Assembly: GCA_947571775.1 (NCBI GenBank)
Contig: CANOZK010000009.1
Location: 1 to 64,000, forward strand
Origin: an uncultured Lachnospiraceae bacterium
GTDB taxonomy: Bacteria; Bacillota; Clostridia; Lachnospirales; Lachnospiraceae
Length of the DNA stretch: 64,000 bases
Reading direction: 5' to 3'
Made by a program: the position numbers and the translations under genes. This document shows positions 26,465 through 36,719 of the stretch, in pieces; position 1 is the stretch's first letter; each line of letters starts with the position of its first letter. Below the pieces are notes generated by a model that saw only the letters and a program-made list of their open reading frames with translations, was not told the DNA's origin and searched no databases.

Positions 26465-27181
26465 ATGAGATACCATATATTAACCTTGTTCCCGGAAATG
26501 GTCTTGCAGGGACTGCACACAAGCATCATTGGACGGGCGGCGGATCGGGGAATCATTTCCCTGGAAGCTGTCAATATCCGCGACTATGCGGATAACGAAT
26601 ATGGAAAGATCGACGATTATCCCTATGGGGGCGGCGCAGGTATGGTGATGCAGGCAGAACCGGTATACCGGGCCTACCAGGCGGTGGCAGATCGTCTTTC
26701 GACAAAGCCGCGCGTCCTGCATATGACTCCCCAGGGTCAGGTTTTTACCCAGCAGATGGCACAGGAGTTTGCCAAAGAGGAGGACCTGATTTTCCTATGC
26801 GGGCATTATGAGGGCATCGACGAACGGGTATTAGAGGAAATCGTCACGGATCACGTATCCATCGGGGATTATGTCCTCACCGGCGGGGAGCTTCCGGCCA
26901 TGGTAATGATCGACGCCATTTCCCGCATGGTGCCGGGGGTTTTAAGCAATCAGGAGTCCGCCCAGTTTGATTCTTTTTCGGACGGCTTGCTGGAATATCC
27001 GCAGTACAGTCGTCCCCAGGAGTGGCATGGACGGCAGGTGCCCGAAATACTGTTGTCCGGGCATCACGCCAATGTTGAGCGGTGGCGGCAGGAGCAGTCC
27101 TGGCTGCGCACCCAGGAGCGCAGGCCGGATCTGCTGGAAAAAAATCAGAAGATACAAAGAACCGAAAAAGGAGGGGAATGA
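26465..27181 (+). CDS. trmD: tRNA (guanine-37-N1) methyltransferase
   Basis: Methylates G37 of tRNAs reading CNN codons, which prevents frameshifts. It is a 238-residue SPOUT enzyme with a trefoil knot: [36 protein letters not shown] and the Asp/Arg region SRPQEW. ATG 26465 has AAAGGATGG upstream. The GTG at 26444 would add seven residues that other TrmD proteins lack. Confidence 0.96.
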   Translation: MRYHILTLFPEMVLQGLHTSIIGRAADRGIISLEAVNIRDYADNEYGKIDDYPYGGGAGMVMQAEPVYRAYQAVADRLSTKPRVLHMTPQGQVFTQQMAQEFAKEEDLIFLCGHYEGIDERVLEEIVTDHVSIGDYVLTGGELPAMVMIDAISRMVPGVLSNQESAQFDSFSDGLLEYPQYSRPQEWHGRQVPEILLSGHHANVERWRQEQSWLRTQERRPDLLEKNQKIQRTEKGGE

Positions 27182-27184
27182 AAC

Positions 27185-28564
27185 ATGGCTCAGTTGTGGG
27201 GAGGGCGTTTTACAAAGGAAACCGATGAACTGGTTTACCGTTTTAACGCTTCCATTTCCTTTGACCAGAGACTTTGTGAGCAGGATATCCGCGGAAGCAT
27301 CGCCCATGCGACAATGCTGGCAGAACAAAAGGTGCTTACCCAGGAGGAAAAGACGGCCATTGTAGAAGGCCTGGAAGGCATTCGGGAGGATGTCCGATCT
27401 GGGAAATTGGAAATCAGTGAGAAATTTGAAGATATCCACAGTTTTGTGGAGGCAACCTTGACAGAACGTATTGGGGAGCCGGGCAAGAAACTGCACACCG
27501 GCAGAAGCCGCAACGATCAGGTGGCTTTGGATATGAAACTGTATGTGCAAGATGAGATTTTGTTTCTGGATGAACTTTTAAAAGAATTGTTGCAGGTGCT
27601 GCTGCGGATTATGGAAGAAAATCTTGATACGTATATGCCCGGTTTCACCCATTTGCAGAAAGCCCAGCCTGTCACACTGGCCCACCATATGGGCGCTTAT
27701 TTTGAGATGTTCAAACGGGACAGAGGGCGTTTGCATGACATTTACCAGAGGATGAATACCTGTCCATTGGGTTCTGGCGCACTGGCAGGCACGACCTACC
27801 CGTTGGATCGGGCGTATACGGCAAAGCTGCTGTCTTTTGAAAGCGCCACGCTAAACAGTATGGATTCGGTGTCGGATAGAGATTATCTGATTGAGCTGTT
27901 GTCAGCTTTATCTACGGTTATGATGCATTTGAGCCGTTTTTGCGAGGAGATCATTATCTGGAATTCTAACGAATACCAGTTTGTGGAGATTGACGATGCG
28001 TACAGCACAGGCAGCAGCATCATGCCCCAGAAGAAAAACCCGGACATCGCGGAGCTGGTGCGGGGAAAAACAGGGCGCGTTTACGGCGCGCTGATGGGAT
28101 TTCTGACCACGATGAAAGGGCTGCCGCTGGCCTACAACAAGGATATGCAGGAAGATAAGGAATTAGCCTTTGACGCCATCGATACGGTAAAAGACTGTCT
28201 TACTCTGTTTACAGGGATGATGGATACAATGGCATTTCGGAAAGATGCGATGGAAAAAAGCGCCAAGAACGGTTTTACCAACGCCACAGACGCAGCGGAT
28301 TACCTGGTCAATCACGGAGTGGCATTTCGGGATGCCCACGGGATTGTAGGCCAACTGGTTCTCTATTGTATTGAGAAGGGGATTTCTTTGGATGAAATGT
28401 CCTTGGAAGAGTATCGGAAAATCAGCCCGGTATTTGAAGAAGAAATTTACCAGGCCATCAGCATGGAAACCTGTGTCAAGCGCCGCATGACTTTGGGCGC
28501 GCCGGGAGAGGATGCCATGCGCGCAGTCATTGAGCTTTGCAGAAAATATTTGGAGGAGAAATAG
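27185..28564 (+). CDS. argH: Argininosuccinate lyase
   Basis: Splits argininosuccinate to arginine and fumarate. It is 459 residues. LWGGRF at the start, TGRSRNDQVALD, FTHLQKAQPVTL with the catalytic His, and the fumarase-superfamily signature GSSIMPQKKNPD are all intact. It starts 3 bases after trmD, with asd next, so amino acid biosynthesis genes have joined the translation operon. argG is not in the window. Confidence 0.96.
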   Translation: MAQLWGGRFTKETDELVYRFNASISFDQRLCEQDIRGSIAHATMLAEQKVLTQEEKTAIVEGLEGIREDVRSGKLEISEKFEDIHSFVEATLTERIGEPGKKLHTGRSRNDQVALDMKLYVQDEILFLDELLKELLQVLLRIMEENLDTYMPGFTHLQKAQPVTLAHHMGAYFEMFKRDRGRLHDIYQRMNTCPLGSGALAGTTYPLDRAYTAKLLSFESATLNSMDSVSDRDYLIELLSALSTVMMHLSRFCEEIIIWNSNEYQFVEIDDAYSTGSSIMPQKKNPDIAELVRGKTGRVYGALMGFLTTMKGLPLAYNKDMQEDKELAFDAIDTVKDCLTLFTGMMDTMAFRKDAMEKSAKNGFTNATDAADYLVNHGVAFRDAHGIVGQLVLYCIEKGISLDEMSLEEYRKISPVFEEEIYQAISMETCVKRRMTLGAPGEDAMRAVIELCRKYLEEK

Positions 28565-28567
28565 AAA

Positions 28568-29653
28568 ATGAGTGAGAAATTAAAAGTCGGAATTTTGGGA
28601 GCCACAGGAATGGTAGGACAGCGGTTTATCTCTCTGCTGGACGGCCATCCGTGGTTTGAGGTAACAGCAGTAGCGGCGAGTCCAAGGAGCGCCGGAAAAA
28701 CATATGAGGAGGCGGCAGGCCCCCGTTGGAAAATGGATACGCCCATGCCCGAGGCGGTAAAAAAGCTGGTGGTGATGAACGTCAACGAAGTGGAGCAGGT
28801 AGCCGGCGGCGTGGACTTTGTGTTCTCAGCCGTGGATATGTCCAAGGACGAGATCCGTGCCATTGAGGAAGCTTATGCCAAGACGGAAACGCCGGTGGTT
28901 TCCAATAACAGCGCCCACCGCTGGACGCCGGATGTGCCTATGGTGGTACCGGAAATTAACCCAGAGCATTTTGAGGTCATTGAATTTCAGAAGAAGCGCC
29001 TGGGGACTTCCAGGGGATTTATCGCGGTAAAACCCAACTGTTCTATTCAAAGCTATGCGCCGGTTCTGACAGCTTGGAAAGAATTTGAACCTTATGAAGT
29101 GGTGGCGACCACATATCAGGCCATTTCCGGGGCCGGGAAAAATTTCCAGGATTGGCCGGAGATGGAGCATAACATCATTCCGTATATCGGCGGGGAAGAA
29201 GAGAAAAGCGAGAAAGAACCGTTGAGGATATGGGGGAAAATCGAAAACGGCGTAATTGAGCCTGCCAGGGAGCCAATGATTACCTGCCAGTGCGTGCGTG
29301 TTCCGGTGTTAAACGGACATACGGCGGCAGTTTTTGTAAAATTCCGCAAAAAACCTACCAAGGAGCAGTTGGTGCAGGCTTTACAGAATTTTGCAGGCGT
29401 GCCTCAGAAATTAAATCTGCCCAGCGCTCCCAAACAGTTTATCCAATATCTGGAGGAGGAAAACCGTCCCCAGGTGTCCGAGGATGTGGATTATGAGAAC
29501 GGTATGGGCGTGTCTGTGGGAAGACTGCGGGAGGATACCATATACGATTATAAATTTATCGGCCTGTCTCATAATACCGTAAGGGGGGCTGCCGGGGGCG
29601 CGGTGCTCTGTGCGGAAACCTTAAAAGCTCAAGGATATATCACAAGGAAATAG
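28568..29653 (+). CDS. asd: Aspartate-semialdehyde dehydrogenase (archaeal/fungal-like type)
   Basis: Reduces aspartyl phosphate to the semialdehyde for lysine, threonine and methionine. It is 361 residues with NADP loop GILGATGMVGQRF, catalytic Cys in KPNCSIQ, and GHTAAVFVKF with the active His. The block SNNSAHRW and the length match the class known from archaea and yeast. It follows argH by 3 bases. Confidence 0.93.
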   Translation: MSEKLKVGILGATGMVGQRFISLLDGHPWFEVTAVAASPRSAGKTYEEAAGPRWKMDTPMPEAVKKLVVMNVNEVEQVAGGVDFVFSAVDMSKDEIRAIEEAYAKTETPVVSNNSAHRWTPDVPMVVPEINPEHFEVIEFQKKRLGTSRGFIAVKPNCSIQSYAPVLTAWKEFEPYEVVATTYQAISGAGKNFQDWPEMEHNIIPYIGGEEEKSEKEPLRIWGKIENGVIEPAREPMITCQCVRVPVLNGHTAAVFVKFRKKPTKEQLVQALQNFAGVPQKLNLPSAPKQFIQYLEEENRPQVSEDVDYENGMGVSVGRLREDTIYDYKFIGLSHNTVRGAAGGAVLCAETLKAQGYITRK

Positions 29654-29662
29654 ATCGGTTCT

Positions 29663-31693
29663 ATGTTAAAATCTTTATATATATCAGAAAAACCCAGCGT
29701 CGCGCAAGAATTTGCCAAGGCCCTGAAAATCAACGGGGCCAGACGAAGCGGATATCTGGAATCGGAGACGGCTATCGTAACCTGGTGCGTGGGGCACCTG
29801 GTTACCATGAGCTATCCAGACAAATACGATGAGAAATACAAGAAATGGAGTCTGGAAACCCTGCCTTTTCTGCCCCAGGAATTCCGGTATGAAATCATCC
29901 CTTCTGTAAAAGAGCAATACGAGATTGTCAGCGAGCTTTTGAACCGTTCGGATGTAGATACCATTTATGTCTGTACCGATTCTGGAAGGGAGGGCGAGTA
30001 TATCTACCGCCTGGTGGAGCAGATGGCCAGGGTAAAAGGCAAAACGCGCAAAAGAGTCTGGATCGATTCCCAGACAGAAGAGGAGATTTTGCGGGGAATC
30101 CGCGAGGCAAAAGATCTCTCGGAATACGACAACCTTTCCGCCTCGGCGTATCTGCGGGCGAAGGAAGATTACCTGATGGGGATTAATTTTTCCCGGCTTC
30201 TCTCTTTGAAATATGCGAATAGCATCTGTAATTATCTCCGCACCGGATACCAGGCGATCTCCGTGGGCCGGGTGATGACCTGCGTGTTGGGCATGGTCGT
30301 TCGGCGGGAACGGGAGATCCGAGAATTTGTCAAAACCCCGTTTTACCGTGTGCTGGCAAAGTTTCTTCTGCCGGCCGGGCCGTTCGAGGGAGAATGGCGG
30401 GCCGTGGAAGGCAGTCCCTATTATCAGTCCCCGAAGCTGTATAAAGAAAACGGCTGGAAAAACAAAGAGGACGCCGAAAACCTGATCCAACATTTGAGTC
30501 AGGAGACGCCCATTGAAGGCGTGGTGGAAAAAAAAGAGCAGAAAAAGGAAAAGAAACATCCCCCTTTGTTGTTTAACCTGGCTGAGCTTCAGAACGTGTG
30601 CTCTAAACTGTTTAAAATCAGCCCGGACGAAACTTTGCAGATGGTACAAGAACTATATGAGAAAAAACTGGTTACTTACCCCCGGACAGATGCCCGCGTG
30701 CTCTCCACTGCGGCCGCAAAGGAGATACGCAGAAATCTGTCTGGACTGTGCCGCTACGGCGTCTGCTCAGAGTTTGCCGCCCAAATCCTGGAGAAAGGCA
30801 GTGATTCCTCCATCGGAAAATCCAGATATGTCAATGATAAAAAGATTACCGATCATTATGCCATTGTCCCTACAGGCCAGGGACTGGGACTTTTGCCGAA
30901 ATTGAGCCAAACCTCCCAGAATATCTATGAACTGATTGTCCGCCGTTTTCTGAGCATTTTTTATCCCCCGGCCGTGTATCAAAAAATCAACGTCGTGATT
31001 AAGATAAAGGAGGAACGCTTTTTTGCCGGATTTAAAGTGCTTCTGGAAGAAGGGTATCTGAAAGTGGCTGAAGTTTCTTTTGCAAAAAAGAAAAAAGAAG
31101 AAAAAGAGAACAAAGAGAAGGACAATAAAGACAAAGAGGAAGAGGAAACGGCCTGTAATGCAGAAATGATGAAAGCTTTGCAGGAGCTGCGCAAAGGAAA
31201 CCACATTCCGGTAGAGCAGTTATTTCTCAAAGAAGGAGAAACGGCGCCGCCTAAGCGTTACAACTCCGGGACCATGATTCTGGCGATGGAAAATGCGGGT
31301 CAGTTGATCGAGGACGAAGAACTGCGCGCCCAGATCAAAGGCAGCGGCATCGGCACCAGCGCCACCCGTGCCGAAATCCTGAAGAAATTGGTGAACATCC
31401 AATATCTGGCGCTGAATCAAAAGACACAGGTGATCACGCCTACGCTTTTTGGGGAGATGGTATACGATGTGGTCAGTCAGTCCATCCGTTCGCTGTTGAA
31501 TCCAGAATTGACCGCCAGTTGGGAAAAAGGGCTGACTTATGTAGCCGAGGGCCAGATTACGTCGGAGGAATATATGGAAAAGCTGGAGCATTTCATCCGC
31601 CGTCATACGCAGGCAGTTATGAACTTGAATAACCAGTACAGCCTGCGCAGTCTTTACGATGCGGCGGCAAAAAATTATAAAGGAGCAAACTAG
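29663..31693 (+). CDS. topB: DNA topoisomerase III
   Basis: A 676-residue type IA topoisomerase that relaxes and decatenates DNA. The TOPRIM domain has LYISEKPSVAQEFAKAL and CTDSGREGEYIY. Tyr in LVTYPRTDARVLS is the nucleophile. A lysine/glutamate-rich insertion of about 30 residues lies near residues 475-505 and looks like a flexible linker. No zinc fingers follow the core. Such solo TopB proteins can be chromosomal or come with mobile elements. Here the flanks are housekeeping genes. Confidence 0.93.
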   Translation: MLKSLYISEKPSVAQEFAKALKINGARRSGYLESETAIVTWCVGHLVTMSYPDKYDEKYKKWSLETLPFLPQEFRYEIIPSVKEQYEIVSELLNRSDVDTIYVCTDSGREGEYIYRLVEQMARVKGKTRKRVWIDSQTEEEILRGIREAKDLSEYDNLSASAYLRAKEDYLMGINFSRLLSLKYANSICNYLRTGYQAISVGRVMTCVLGMVVRREREIREFVKTPFYRVLAKFLLPAGPFEGEWRAVEGSPYYQSPKLYKENGWKNKEDAENLIQHLSQETPIEGVVEKKEQKKEKKHPPLLFNLAELQNVCSKLFKISPDETLQMVQELYEKKLVTYPRTDARVLSTAAAKEIRRNLSGLCRYGVCSEFAAQILEKGSDSSIGKSRYVNDKKITDHYAIVPTGQGLGLLPKLSQTSQNIYELIVRRFLSIFYPPAVYQKINVVIKIKEERFFAGFKVLLEEGYLKVAEVSFAKKKKEEKENKEKDNKDKEEEETACNAEMMKALQELRKGNHIPVEQLFLKEGETAPPKRYNSGTMILAMENAGQLIEDEELRAQIKGSGIGTSATRAEILKKLVNIQYLALNQKTQVITPTLFGEMVYDVVSQSIRSLLNPELTASWEKGLTYVAEGQITSEEYMEKLEHFIRRHTQAVMNLNNQYSLRSLYDAAAKNYKGAN

Positions 31694-31695
31694 CT

Positions 31696-32361
31696 ATGAA
31701 GAATTATACGATTGAAAAACTTCTTGATTTGTCACATACCGAAGCGGCAGAACTTTTTGTGGGAAAGATTTATCCCTGGGAAGTGCTGGGAGAGATCCAT
31801 GACTTTATTTTGAAACTGGGCAGCACCCTGGATCCGCAGGAATACGAGCAGAGAGGGGAGAATCTGTGGGTGGCAAAGTCTGCGAAAGTAGCCGGCTCCG
31901 CCAGTATCCAAGGCCCGGCGATCATCGGAAAAGAGGCGGAGATCCGTCACTGTGCGTTTATCCGGGGAGATGTGATTGTGGGAGAGGGCGCGGTCGTAGG
32001 GAACTCTACCGAGCTGAAAAACTGCGTATTATTCCACAAAGTACAGGTGCCGCATTATAATTATGTGGGAGACTCCGTATTGGGCTACCGGGCGCATATG
32101 GGGGCTGGATCTATCTGCTCCAACGTAAAATCAGACAAAAAGCTGGTGGTGGTAAAAGCAGAAGGGGCGTCCGCAGAAACCGGCCGAAAGAAGTTCGGGG
32201 CCATTCTAGGCGATCTGGTAGAAGTGGGCTGTGGATCGGTGCTGAATCCGGGAAGTGTGATTGGCAGAGAGTCCCATATTTATCCGCTGTCCTCCGTCAG
32301 AGGCTGCGTGCCTGCTCAGAGTATCTACAAGCAGGCAGGCCAAGTCGTAAAAAAACAATAA
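31696..32361 (+). CDS. Left-handed beta-helix (hexapeptide repeat) nucleotidyl/acyltransferase-like protein
   Basis: A 221-residue protein with an N-terminal helical part (about 1-50) and a left-handed beta-helix formed by hexapeptide repeats from AKSAKVAGSASIQGPAIIG to the end. Annotators often call such proteins UDP-N-acetylglucosamine pyrophosphorylase-like because they match the C-terminal half of GlmU. The sugar nucleotidyltransferase domain is absent, so that activity is not supported. It starts 2 bases after topB. Confidence 0.75.
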   Translation: MKNYTIEKLLDLSHTEAAELFVGKIYPWEVLGEIHDFILKLGSTLDPQEYEQRGENLWVAKSAKVAGSASIQGPAIIGKEAEIRHCAFIRGDVIVGEGAVVGNSTELKNCVLFHKVQVPHYNYVGDSVLGYRAHMGAGSICSNVKSDKKLVVVKAEGASAETGRKKFGAILGDLVEVGCGSVLNPGSVIGRESHIYPLSSVRGCVPAQSIYKQAGQVVKKQ

Positions 32362-32366
32362 ATTTC

Positions 32367-33092
32367 TTATATATTGAAAAAACGCAGGCGCAGCCAGGCT
32401 AACAACAGCAAATGTGCCGGGTAAAAAACGTAGAACAGATATTTTAAAACAGGGCCTTTCATCCATCCCCGTTCGTTGTTGTACATGGTAATGGGAATCC
32501 ATGCAAAGATCGCTTTCCATTCCCAGTAAAGGCACAGAGCGCCGCAGATAAAACGGGGTAGGGGATAATCCCGGAACAGATAGAAAATGACAATCAAAAG
32601 CACGCCTTTGAAATCATAGTCCGTATGTAACAGATAAGCCGCGGCCATGCATGCAGCCGCAGGCAGAACCATCAGCAGGAGATGTTTTTTCCGCAGTTCT
32701 TCCATAGCCCAGATGGCCAGCAGTCCAAGCAGCAACGTAAAAAACACGTTTTGATTTCCCGGCAGCCGCAGCCTTGCACCCAGAAATAGATTAAACGGAA
32801 TTTCTGAGAGGATACAGAAAAGCAGCAGGTTCCTGGCATAGCGGGGGCGGCTTTTCGTATGGAAAAAGCCCTCTACCAGCAAAAAGCAATAGATAGGAAA
32901 GGCGATGCGCCCAATATCCCTGCAAAGTTGGTAATAAGGAATGCGGCTGTCACTCCAATATACCAGTGCGTAGCCAAAGTGATCAATAAACATGGTCACT
33001 ACGGCAATCATTTTCAATACACTAGAGCTGAAAATCTGATAAGGTTTTCCGGCAGACTTTTTAGGAGTCTGGTTTGACAAAAACAGGTTCAT
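32367..33092 (-). CDS. TraX-family membrane protein
   Basis: A 241-residue protein with about eight membrane helices. LKMIAVVTMFIDHFGYAL and GRIAFPIYCFLLVEGFFHT are the TraX-family blocks. On plasmid F, TraX acetylates pilin. Chromosomal homologues are common in Firmicutes and probably acylate other surface molecules. No conjugation genes are nearby. GAAGGAGG precedes ATG 33092. Its 5' leader contains two hairpins on the plus strand, GACGCG-tttgc-CGCGTC (33108-33124) and TTTGGAA/TTCCAAA (33135-33154). Confidence 0.8.
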   Translation of the reverse strand: MNLFLSNQTPKKSAGKPYQIFSSSVLKMIAVVTMFIDHFGYALVYWSDSRIPYYQLCRDIGRIAFPIYCFLLVEGFFHTKSRPRYARNLLLFCILSEIPFNLFLGARLRLPGNQNVFFTLLLGLLAIWAMEELRKKHLLLMVLPAAACMAAAYLLHTDYDFKGVLLIVIFYLFRDYPLPRFICGALCLYWEWKAIFAWIPITMYNNERGWMKGPVLKYLFYVFYPAHLLLLAWLRLRFFNI

Positions 33093-33317
33093 GGTTTCCT
33101 CCTTCTGACGCGTTTGCCGCGTCGTCCAGGTAGATTTGGAAATTTACTTCCAAACTTTTTCTCTTTTTTTGCGTCTCTTTTCTGAATCACACACATTGTA
33201 TCATGAAATGATTTTTTTTTCTATAAAATTGTGGTAGAATAGCCAGGAAGGTATTTGTGTTCGTTACTGTTTACACAGTGAACAGTAATATTTTTCAGAA
33301 AGGGGGATTACAGATAA

Positions 33318-33899
33318 ATGATGAATATATGGTTTTTGCTTTTCTATATGATTTATCTGTCGGTGTGTGCGGTTTTTATACTGGTGGGATATATGCTCTA
33401 TGGAATTGGGCTGTACGGCATGGCGCGAAGCGCGGGAATCGGGAATGAATGGCTGGCGTTTGTACCTTTTGCGCGCAAGTATCTCCAAGGAAAGCTGGGC
33501 GGTCCCATTACGATCCACGGCAAGACGATCAAGCAGCCGGGATTATGGTTGCTGCTGCTGCCTTTTTTTGTGGGGATGGCTTCCGGTTTTCTGGCGGGTA
33601 TCGTAGTGGTCTTGATGGCAGCCGGAATTGTGGTTGGCACAAATGCGATCCTTACGATTCCCGTATCGGGCGTGGCTTTTTTGTCGAGCGTCATTATTTT
33701 ATTGCTGATTCTGGCGGGGACAGCGGCGAAAAGCGGACTGCGGGCGCTAATCAATTACCAGATTTTGTCCCGTTACTGTCAGGGAAATGTATTGATTTTA
33801 CACATTGTATTCAGTGTCGTTCTTCCCTTATACGAGGCCGTGCTCTTTTTCTATTACCGCAGCAAACCGACTATCTGCGATTTACATAAAGAACTGTAA
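33318..33899 (+). CDS. Multi-pass membrane protein of unknown function
   Basis: A 193-residue protein with about five hydrophobic segments. The block MARSAGIGNEWLAFVPFARK resembles a motif seen in many small clostridial membrane proteins, in which a Gly-Ile-x-Asn-x-Trp-Leu-Ala turn follows the first helix. No catalytic motif is seen. AAAGGGGG is 14 bases before ATG 33318. The next gene starts 27 bases downstream and is probably co-transcribed. Confidence 0.65.
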   Translation: MMNIWFLLFYMIYLSVCAVFILVGYMLYGIGLYGMARSAGIGNEWLAFVPFARKYLQGKLGGPITIHGKTIKQPGLWLLLLPFFVGMASGFLAGIVVVLMAAGIVVGTNAILTIPVSGVAFLSSVIILLLILAGTAAKSGLRALINYQILSRYCQGNVLILHIVFSVVLPLYEAVLFFYYRSKPTICDLHKEL

Positions 33900-33926
33900 T
33901 ATTTGAAAGAAACGGGAGGCCGTGCT

Positions 33927-34877
33927 ATGGAACAATTGATGACAGAGGTTTTTCTAAAATACAAGAAGGACTGGCTTCCTATACCAAAATGCAGAGCCGG
34001 AGAGCGGATCTATCATTATACGGATTTGGGCGCTTTAAAAGGAATCGTGATGAACCACTCGTTCTGGGTGACAAAAAGCGATTTCTTAAATGACAAGTAT
34101 GAGTTCTACTATGCGTTTAAGGTAATCCAAAAGGTCTGTGCCAAAGTGATTCCCAATTCCCAGAACCGGAAAATTCTGACGCGTATGTTAAAAGAGCGGA
34201 TGGAGTTTTTTCACGGAAGCATGACGGATCAGATCCTCTCAGGATGGTATATTCTGTCTTTTTCCAAGGCAAAGGATAGTCTGCTGCTGTGGACGGAATT
34301 TGCCCAGTCTCAGGGGTATTGCCTAGAGTTTGACTATAAATGCCTGACACGGGGGATACCGGACGGGATCCATCTGGATGGATCTGTGATTTACGACAAA
34401 AAGAAGCAGCAGGAGCTGGTGGAAAATACCTTGTACCGGATTTTGGAGAAAAAGAACGCTCACAGAAAGAAACTGCGGGAAAAGCTGCTTTCAGAGGATA
34501 AGCTCGTCATCCACAAGGAACTGCACAGCTTTGTGGAAGAATTTTCGGTCTGTTGTTTTGTGTATTCGATGTTTTTTAAAAAGGACTGTTTTCGGGAAGA
34601 ACGGGAATACCGCTTTGTCTTCTGGGCATTTCACGAACAAGGGGCCAAGGAGCTGGCGCAGCCGATTATCCCGATCCATTTTCGGAAAAAAGACCAGGCT
34701 TTGATTCCCTATATTGAGGTGAATTATAAGGAGGAAGAGCGGAACAATCCCATTTGTTCCATTACTGCTGGGCCGAAAAATGACAGTGATCTGGCGGTAA
34801 AAGGAATGCAGTATTTCCTGCGCAACGAAAAGATTGTGATACCAGTACGGGAATCCAAGATTCCTTTGCGGTATTAA
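33927..34877 (+). CDS. DUF2971 protein
   Basis: A 316-residue soluble protein. RIYHYTDLGALKGIV and FWVTKSDFLNDKYEF are the DUF2971 start, SFSKAKDSLLLWTEFAQ is the middle block, and REEREYRFVFWAFH the conserved Arg/Glu block. Function unknown. GGGAGG ends 7 bases before ATG 33927, so the TTG at 33903 is not used here. The phosphoglucomutase gene follows after 10 bases. Confidence 0.8.
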   Translation: MEQLMTEVFLKYKKDWLPIPKCRAGERIYHYTDLGALKGIVMNHSFWVTKSDFLNDKYEFYYAFKVIQKVCAKVIPNSQNRKILTRMLKERMEFFHGSMTDQILSGWYILSFSKAKDSLLLWTEFAQSQGYCLEFDYKCLTRGIPDGIHLDGSVIYDKKKQQELVENTLYRILEKKNAHRKKLREKLLSEDKLVIHKELHSFVEEFSVCCFVYSMFFKKDCFREEREYRFVFWAFHEQGAKELAQPIIPIHFRKKDQALIPYIEVNYKEEERNNPICSITAGPKNDSDLAVKGMQYFLRNEKIVIPVRESKIPLRY

Positions 34878-34887
34878 GGAGGAGAAA

Positions 34888-36606
34888 ATGGATTATCGGG
34901 AAATTTATGAAAAGTGGTGTACCGATCCTTTTTTTTCAGAGGAAACCAAACAGGAACTGAAAGCATTAGAAGGAAACGAAGCGGAAATTCAGGATCGGTT
35001 TTACTGTCCACTGACGTTCGGAACCGGCGGTTTGCGGGGAATTTTGGGGGCTGGCATCAATCGGATGAATATTTATACGGTTCGCCAGGCGACCCAGGGA
35101 CTGGCAAATTATATTCTTTCCATGAATGGGCAGGAAAAGGGCGTAGCCATCGCCTATGATTCCCGGCAGATGTCCCCGGAATTTGCCCAGGAGGCGGCGT
35201 TGTGTTTAAATGCCAATGGAATTCGGGCATATCTGTTTGAAAGCCTGCGGCCGACGCCAGAGTTATCTTTTGCTGTTCGGCATCTGGGCTGTATGGCCGG
35301 GATCGTCTTAACAGCCAGTCATAATCCCAGAGAGTATAACGGCTATAAGGTATACTGGGAGGACGGCGCACAGATTTTACCGCCCCATGATCAGAAGATT
35401 TTGGAGGAGGTAAAAAAGGTGTCGGATTTCTCCAAGATTCATATGATGAATAGGCAAGAAGCCGCCCAAAAAGGGCTTTATCGCATCATTGGCAGCGAGA
35501 TTGATGATCGGTATATGGAACAGTTAAAAGAACAAAGCATTCATCCTGAAATCATCCAGGAAGTGGCAAAGGATATCAAAATCGTTTATACGCCTCTGCA
35601 CGGCACGGGTAATCTTCCGGTACGCCGGGTGTTGCAGGAATTGGGCTTTACCCAAGTCTATGTGGTGCCGGAGCAGGAATCTCCAGACGGGACGTTTCCT
35701 ACCGTAGCCTATCCCAATCCAGAGGATCCCAATGCCTGGAAGCTGGCCCTAGATCTGGCAAAAAAGGTTGATGCAGATCTGGTATTGGCCACAGACCCAG
35801 ACGCAGATCGCCTGGGATGTTATGCAAAGGACAGAAAAAGCGGTGAGTATATCAGCTTTACTGGAAATATGTCTGGAGTGCTGATCGCCGAGTATCTTCT
35901 GCGAGAACAGGCCAGGATGCAGACTTTGCCGGAAAATCCTGCCCTTGTGGAAACCATTGTGACCACGGATATGGCAAAGGCCGTGGCAAAAGAATACGGT
36001 GCTGCTCTGATTGAAGTGCTGACTGGGTTTAAATATATTGGGGAACAGATTCGGCTGTTTGAAGAAAACCAGACGTACCATTATGTCTTTGGAATGGAGG
36101 AAAGCTACGGCTGCCTGGCCGGGACTTATGCCCGCGACAAAGACGCATGTGTGGCTGTAATGCTGCTGTGTGAGGTGGCGGCATATGAGAAAAAGCAGGG
36201 AAAAACTCTTTGGGACGCCATACTGGAGCTGTATCACAAATATGGTTTTTATAAAGAAGGGCTGGCATCTTTGACTTTAAAGGGAATCGACGGAGCGAAG
36301 CAAATTCAGGAGCGGATACGGCTGATGCGGGAAAATCCGCCCAAAGCGCTGGGCGGCCATCGGGTGCTGGCCATCCGTGATTATCAAGCCGACAGGCGGG
36401 AGAATATGCAGACAGGTGAGGTTACAAAAACCGGACTTCCGGCTTCTAATGTGCTTTATTATGAACTGGAGGACAATGCCTGGTGCTGCGTTCGCCCCTC
36501 CGGCACAGAGCCAAAGATCAAGTATTACTTTGGGGTAAAAGGAGATTCCCTGACGGATGCAGAAACAAAGCTGGAACGGCTGAAAAAAGATTTGTTAAAA
36601 GAATAG
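34888..36606 (+). CDS. pgcA: Phosphoglucomutase/phosphomannomutase
   Basis: Interconverts hexose-1- and hexose-6-phosphates. It is 572 residues in four domains. GTGGLRGILG at the N-terminus, phosphoserine in LTASHNPREYNGYK, metal loop ATDPDADRLG, sugar loop GMEESYG and phosphate loop RPSGTEPKIKYY are intact. The length matches alpha-phosphoglucomutase of Bacillus (PgcA). AAGGAGGAG precedes ATG 34888 and a terminator follows. It feeds UDP-glucose and glycogen synthesis. Confidence 0.94.
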   Translation: MDYREIYEKWCTDPFFSEETKQELKALEGNEAEIQDRFYCPLTFGTGGLRGILGAGINRMNIYTVRQATQGLANYILSMNGQEKGVAIAYDSRQMSPEFAQEAALCLNANGIRAYLFESLRPTPELSFAVRHLGCMAGIVLTASHNPREYNGYKVYWEDGAQILPPHDQKILEEVKKVSDFSKIHMMNRQEAAQKGLYRIIGSEIDDRYMEQLKEQSIHPEIIQEVAKDIKIVYTPLHGTGNLPVRRVLQELGFTQVYVVPEQESPDGTFPTVAYPNPEDPNAWKLALDLAKKVDADLVLATDPDADRLGCYAKDRKSGEYISFTGNMSGVLIAEYLLREQARMQTLPENPALVETIVTTDMAKAVAKEYGAALIEVLTGFKYIGEQIRLFEENQTYHYVFGMEESYGCLAGTYARDKDACVAVMLLCEVAAYEKKQGKTLWDAILELYHKYGFYKEGLASLTLKGIDGAKQIQERIRLMRENPPKALGGHRVLAIRDYQADRRENMQTGEVTKTGLPASNVLYYELEDNAWCCVRPSGTEPKIKYYFGVKGDSLTDAETKLERLKKDLLKE

Positions 36607-36623
36607 GTTGGATAAAGAGAAAT

Positions 36624-36659
36624 CGCTTCAAAGGTTTGAAAATCTTTGGGGCGTTTTTT
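36624..36659 (+). terminator. Terminator after pgcA
   Basis: CGCTTCAAAG pairs with CTTTGGGGCG (two G-U pairs) around a 10-base loop, followed by TTTTTT. Confidence 0.8.
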
Positions 36660-36719
36660 ATTTCTGCGAGTTCGGTAAAATTTATTTGTAACAAATTGCA
36701 CAAAAAAGGAACAAACAAT

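Noticed and set aside
29663..31693. topB as part of a mobile element
   Set aside because: The flanking genes (asd, beta-helix protein) are ordinary chromosomal genes, with no mobility genes.
32367..33092. TraX as a sign of an integrated conjugative element
   Set aside because: No relaxase, type IV secretion, integrase or attachment repeats are seen nearby. Chromosomal TraX-like proteins are common.
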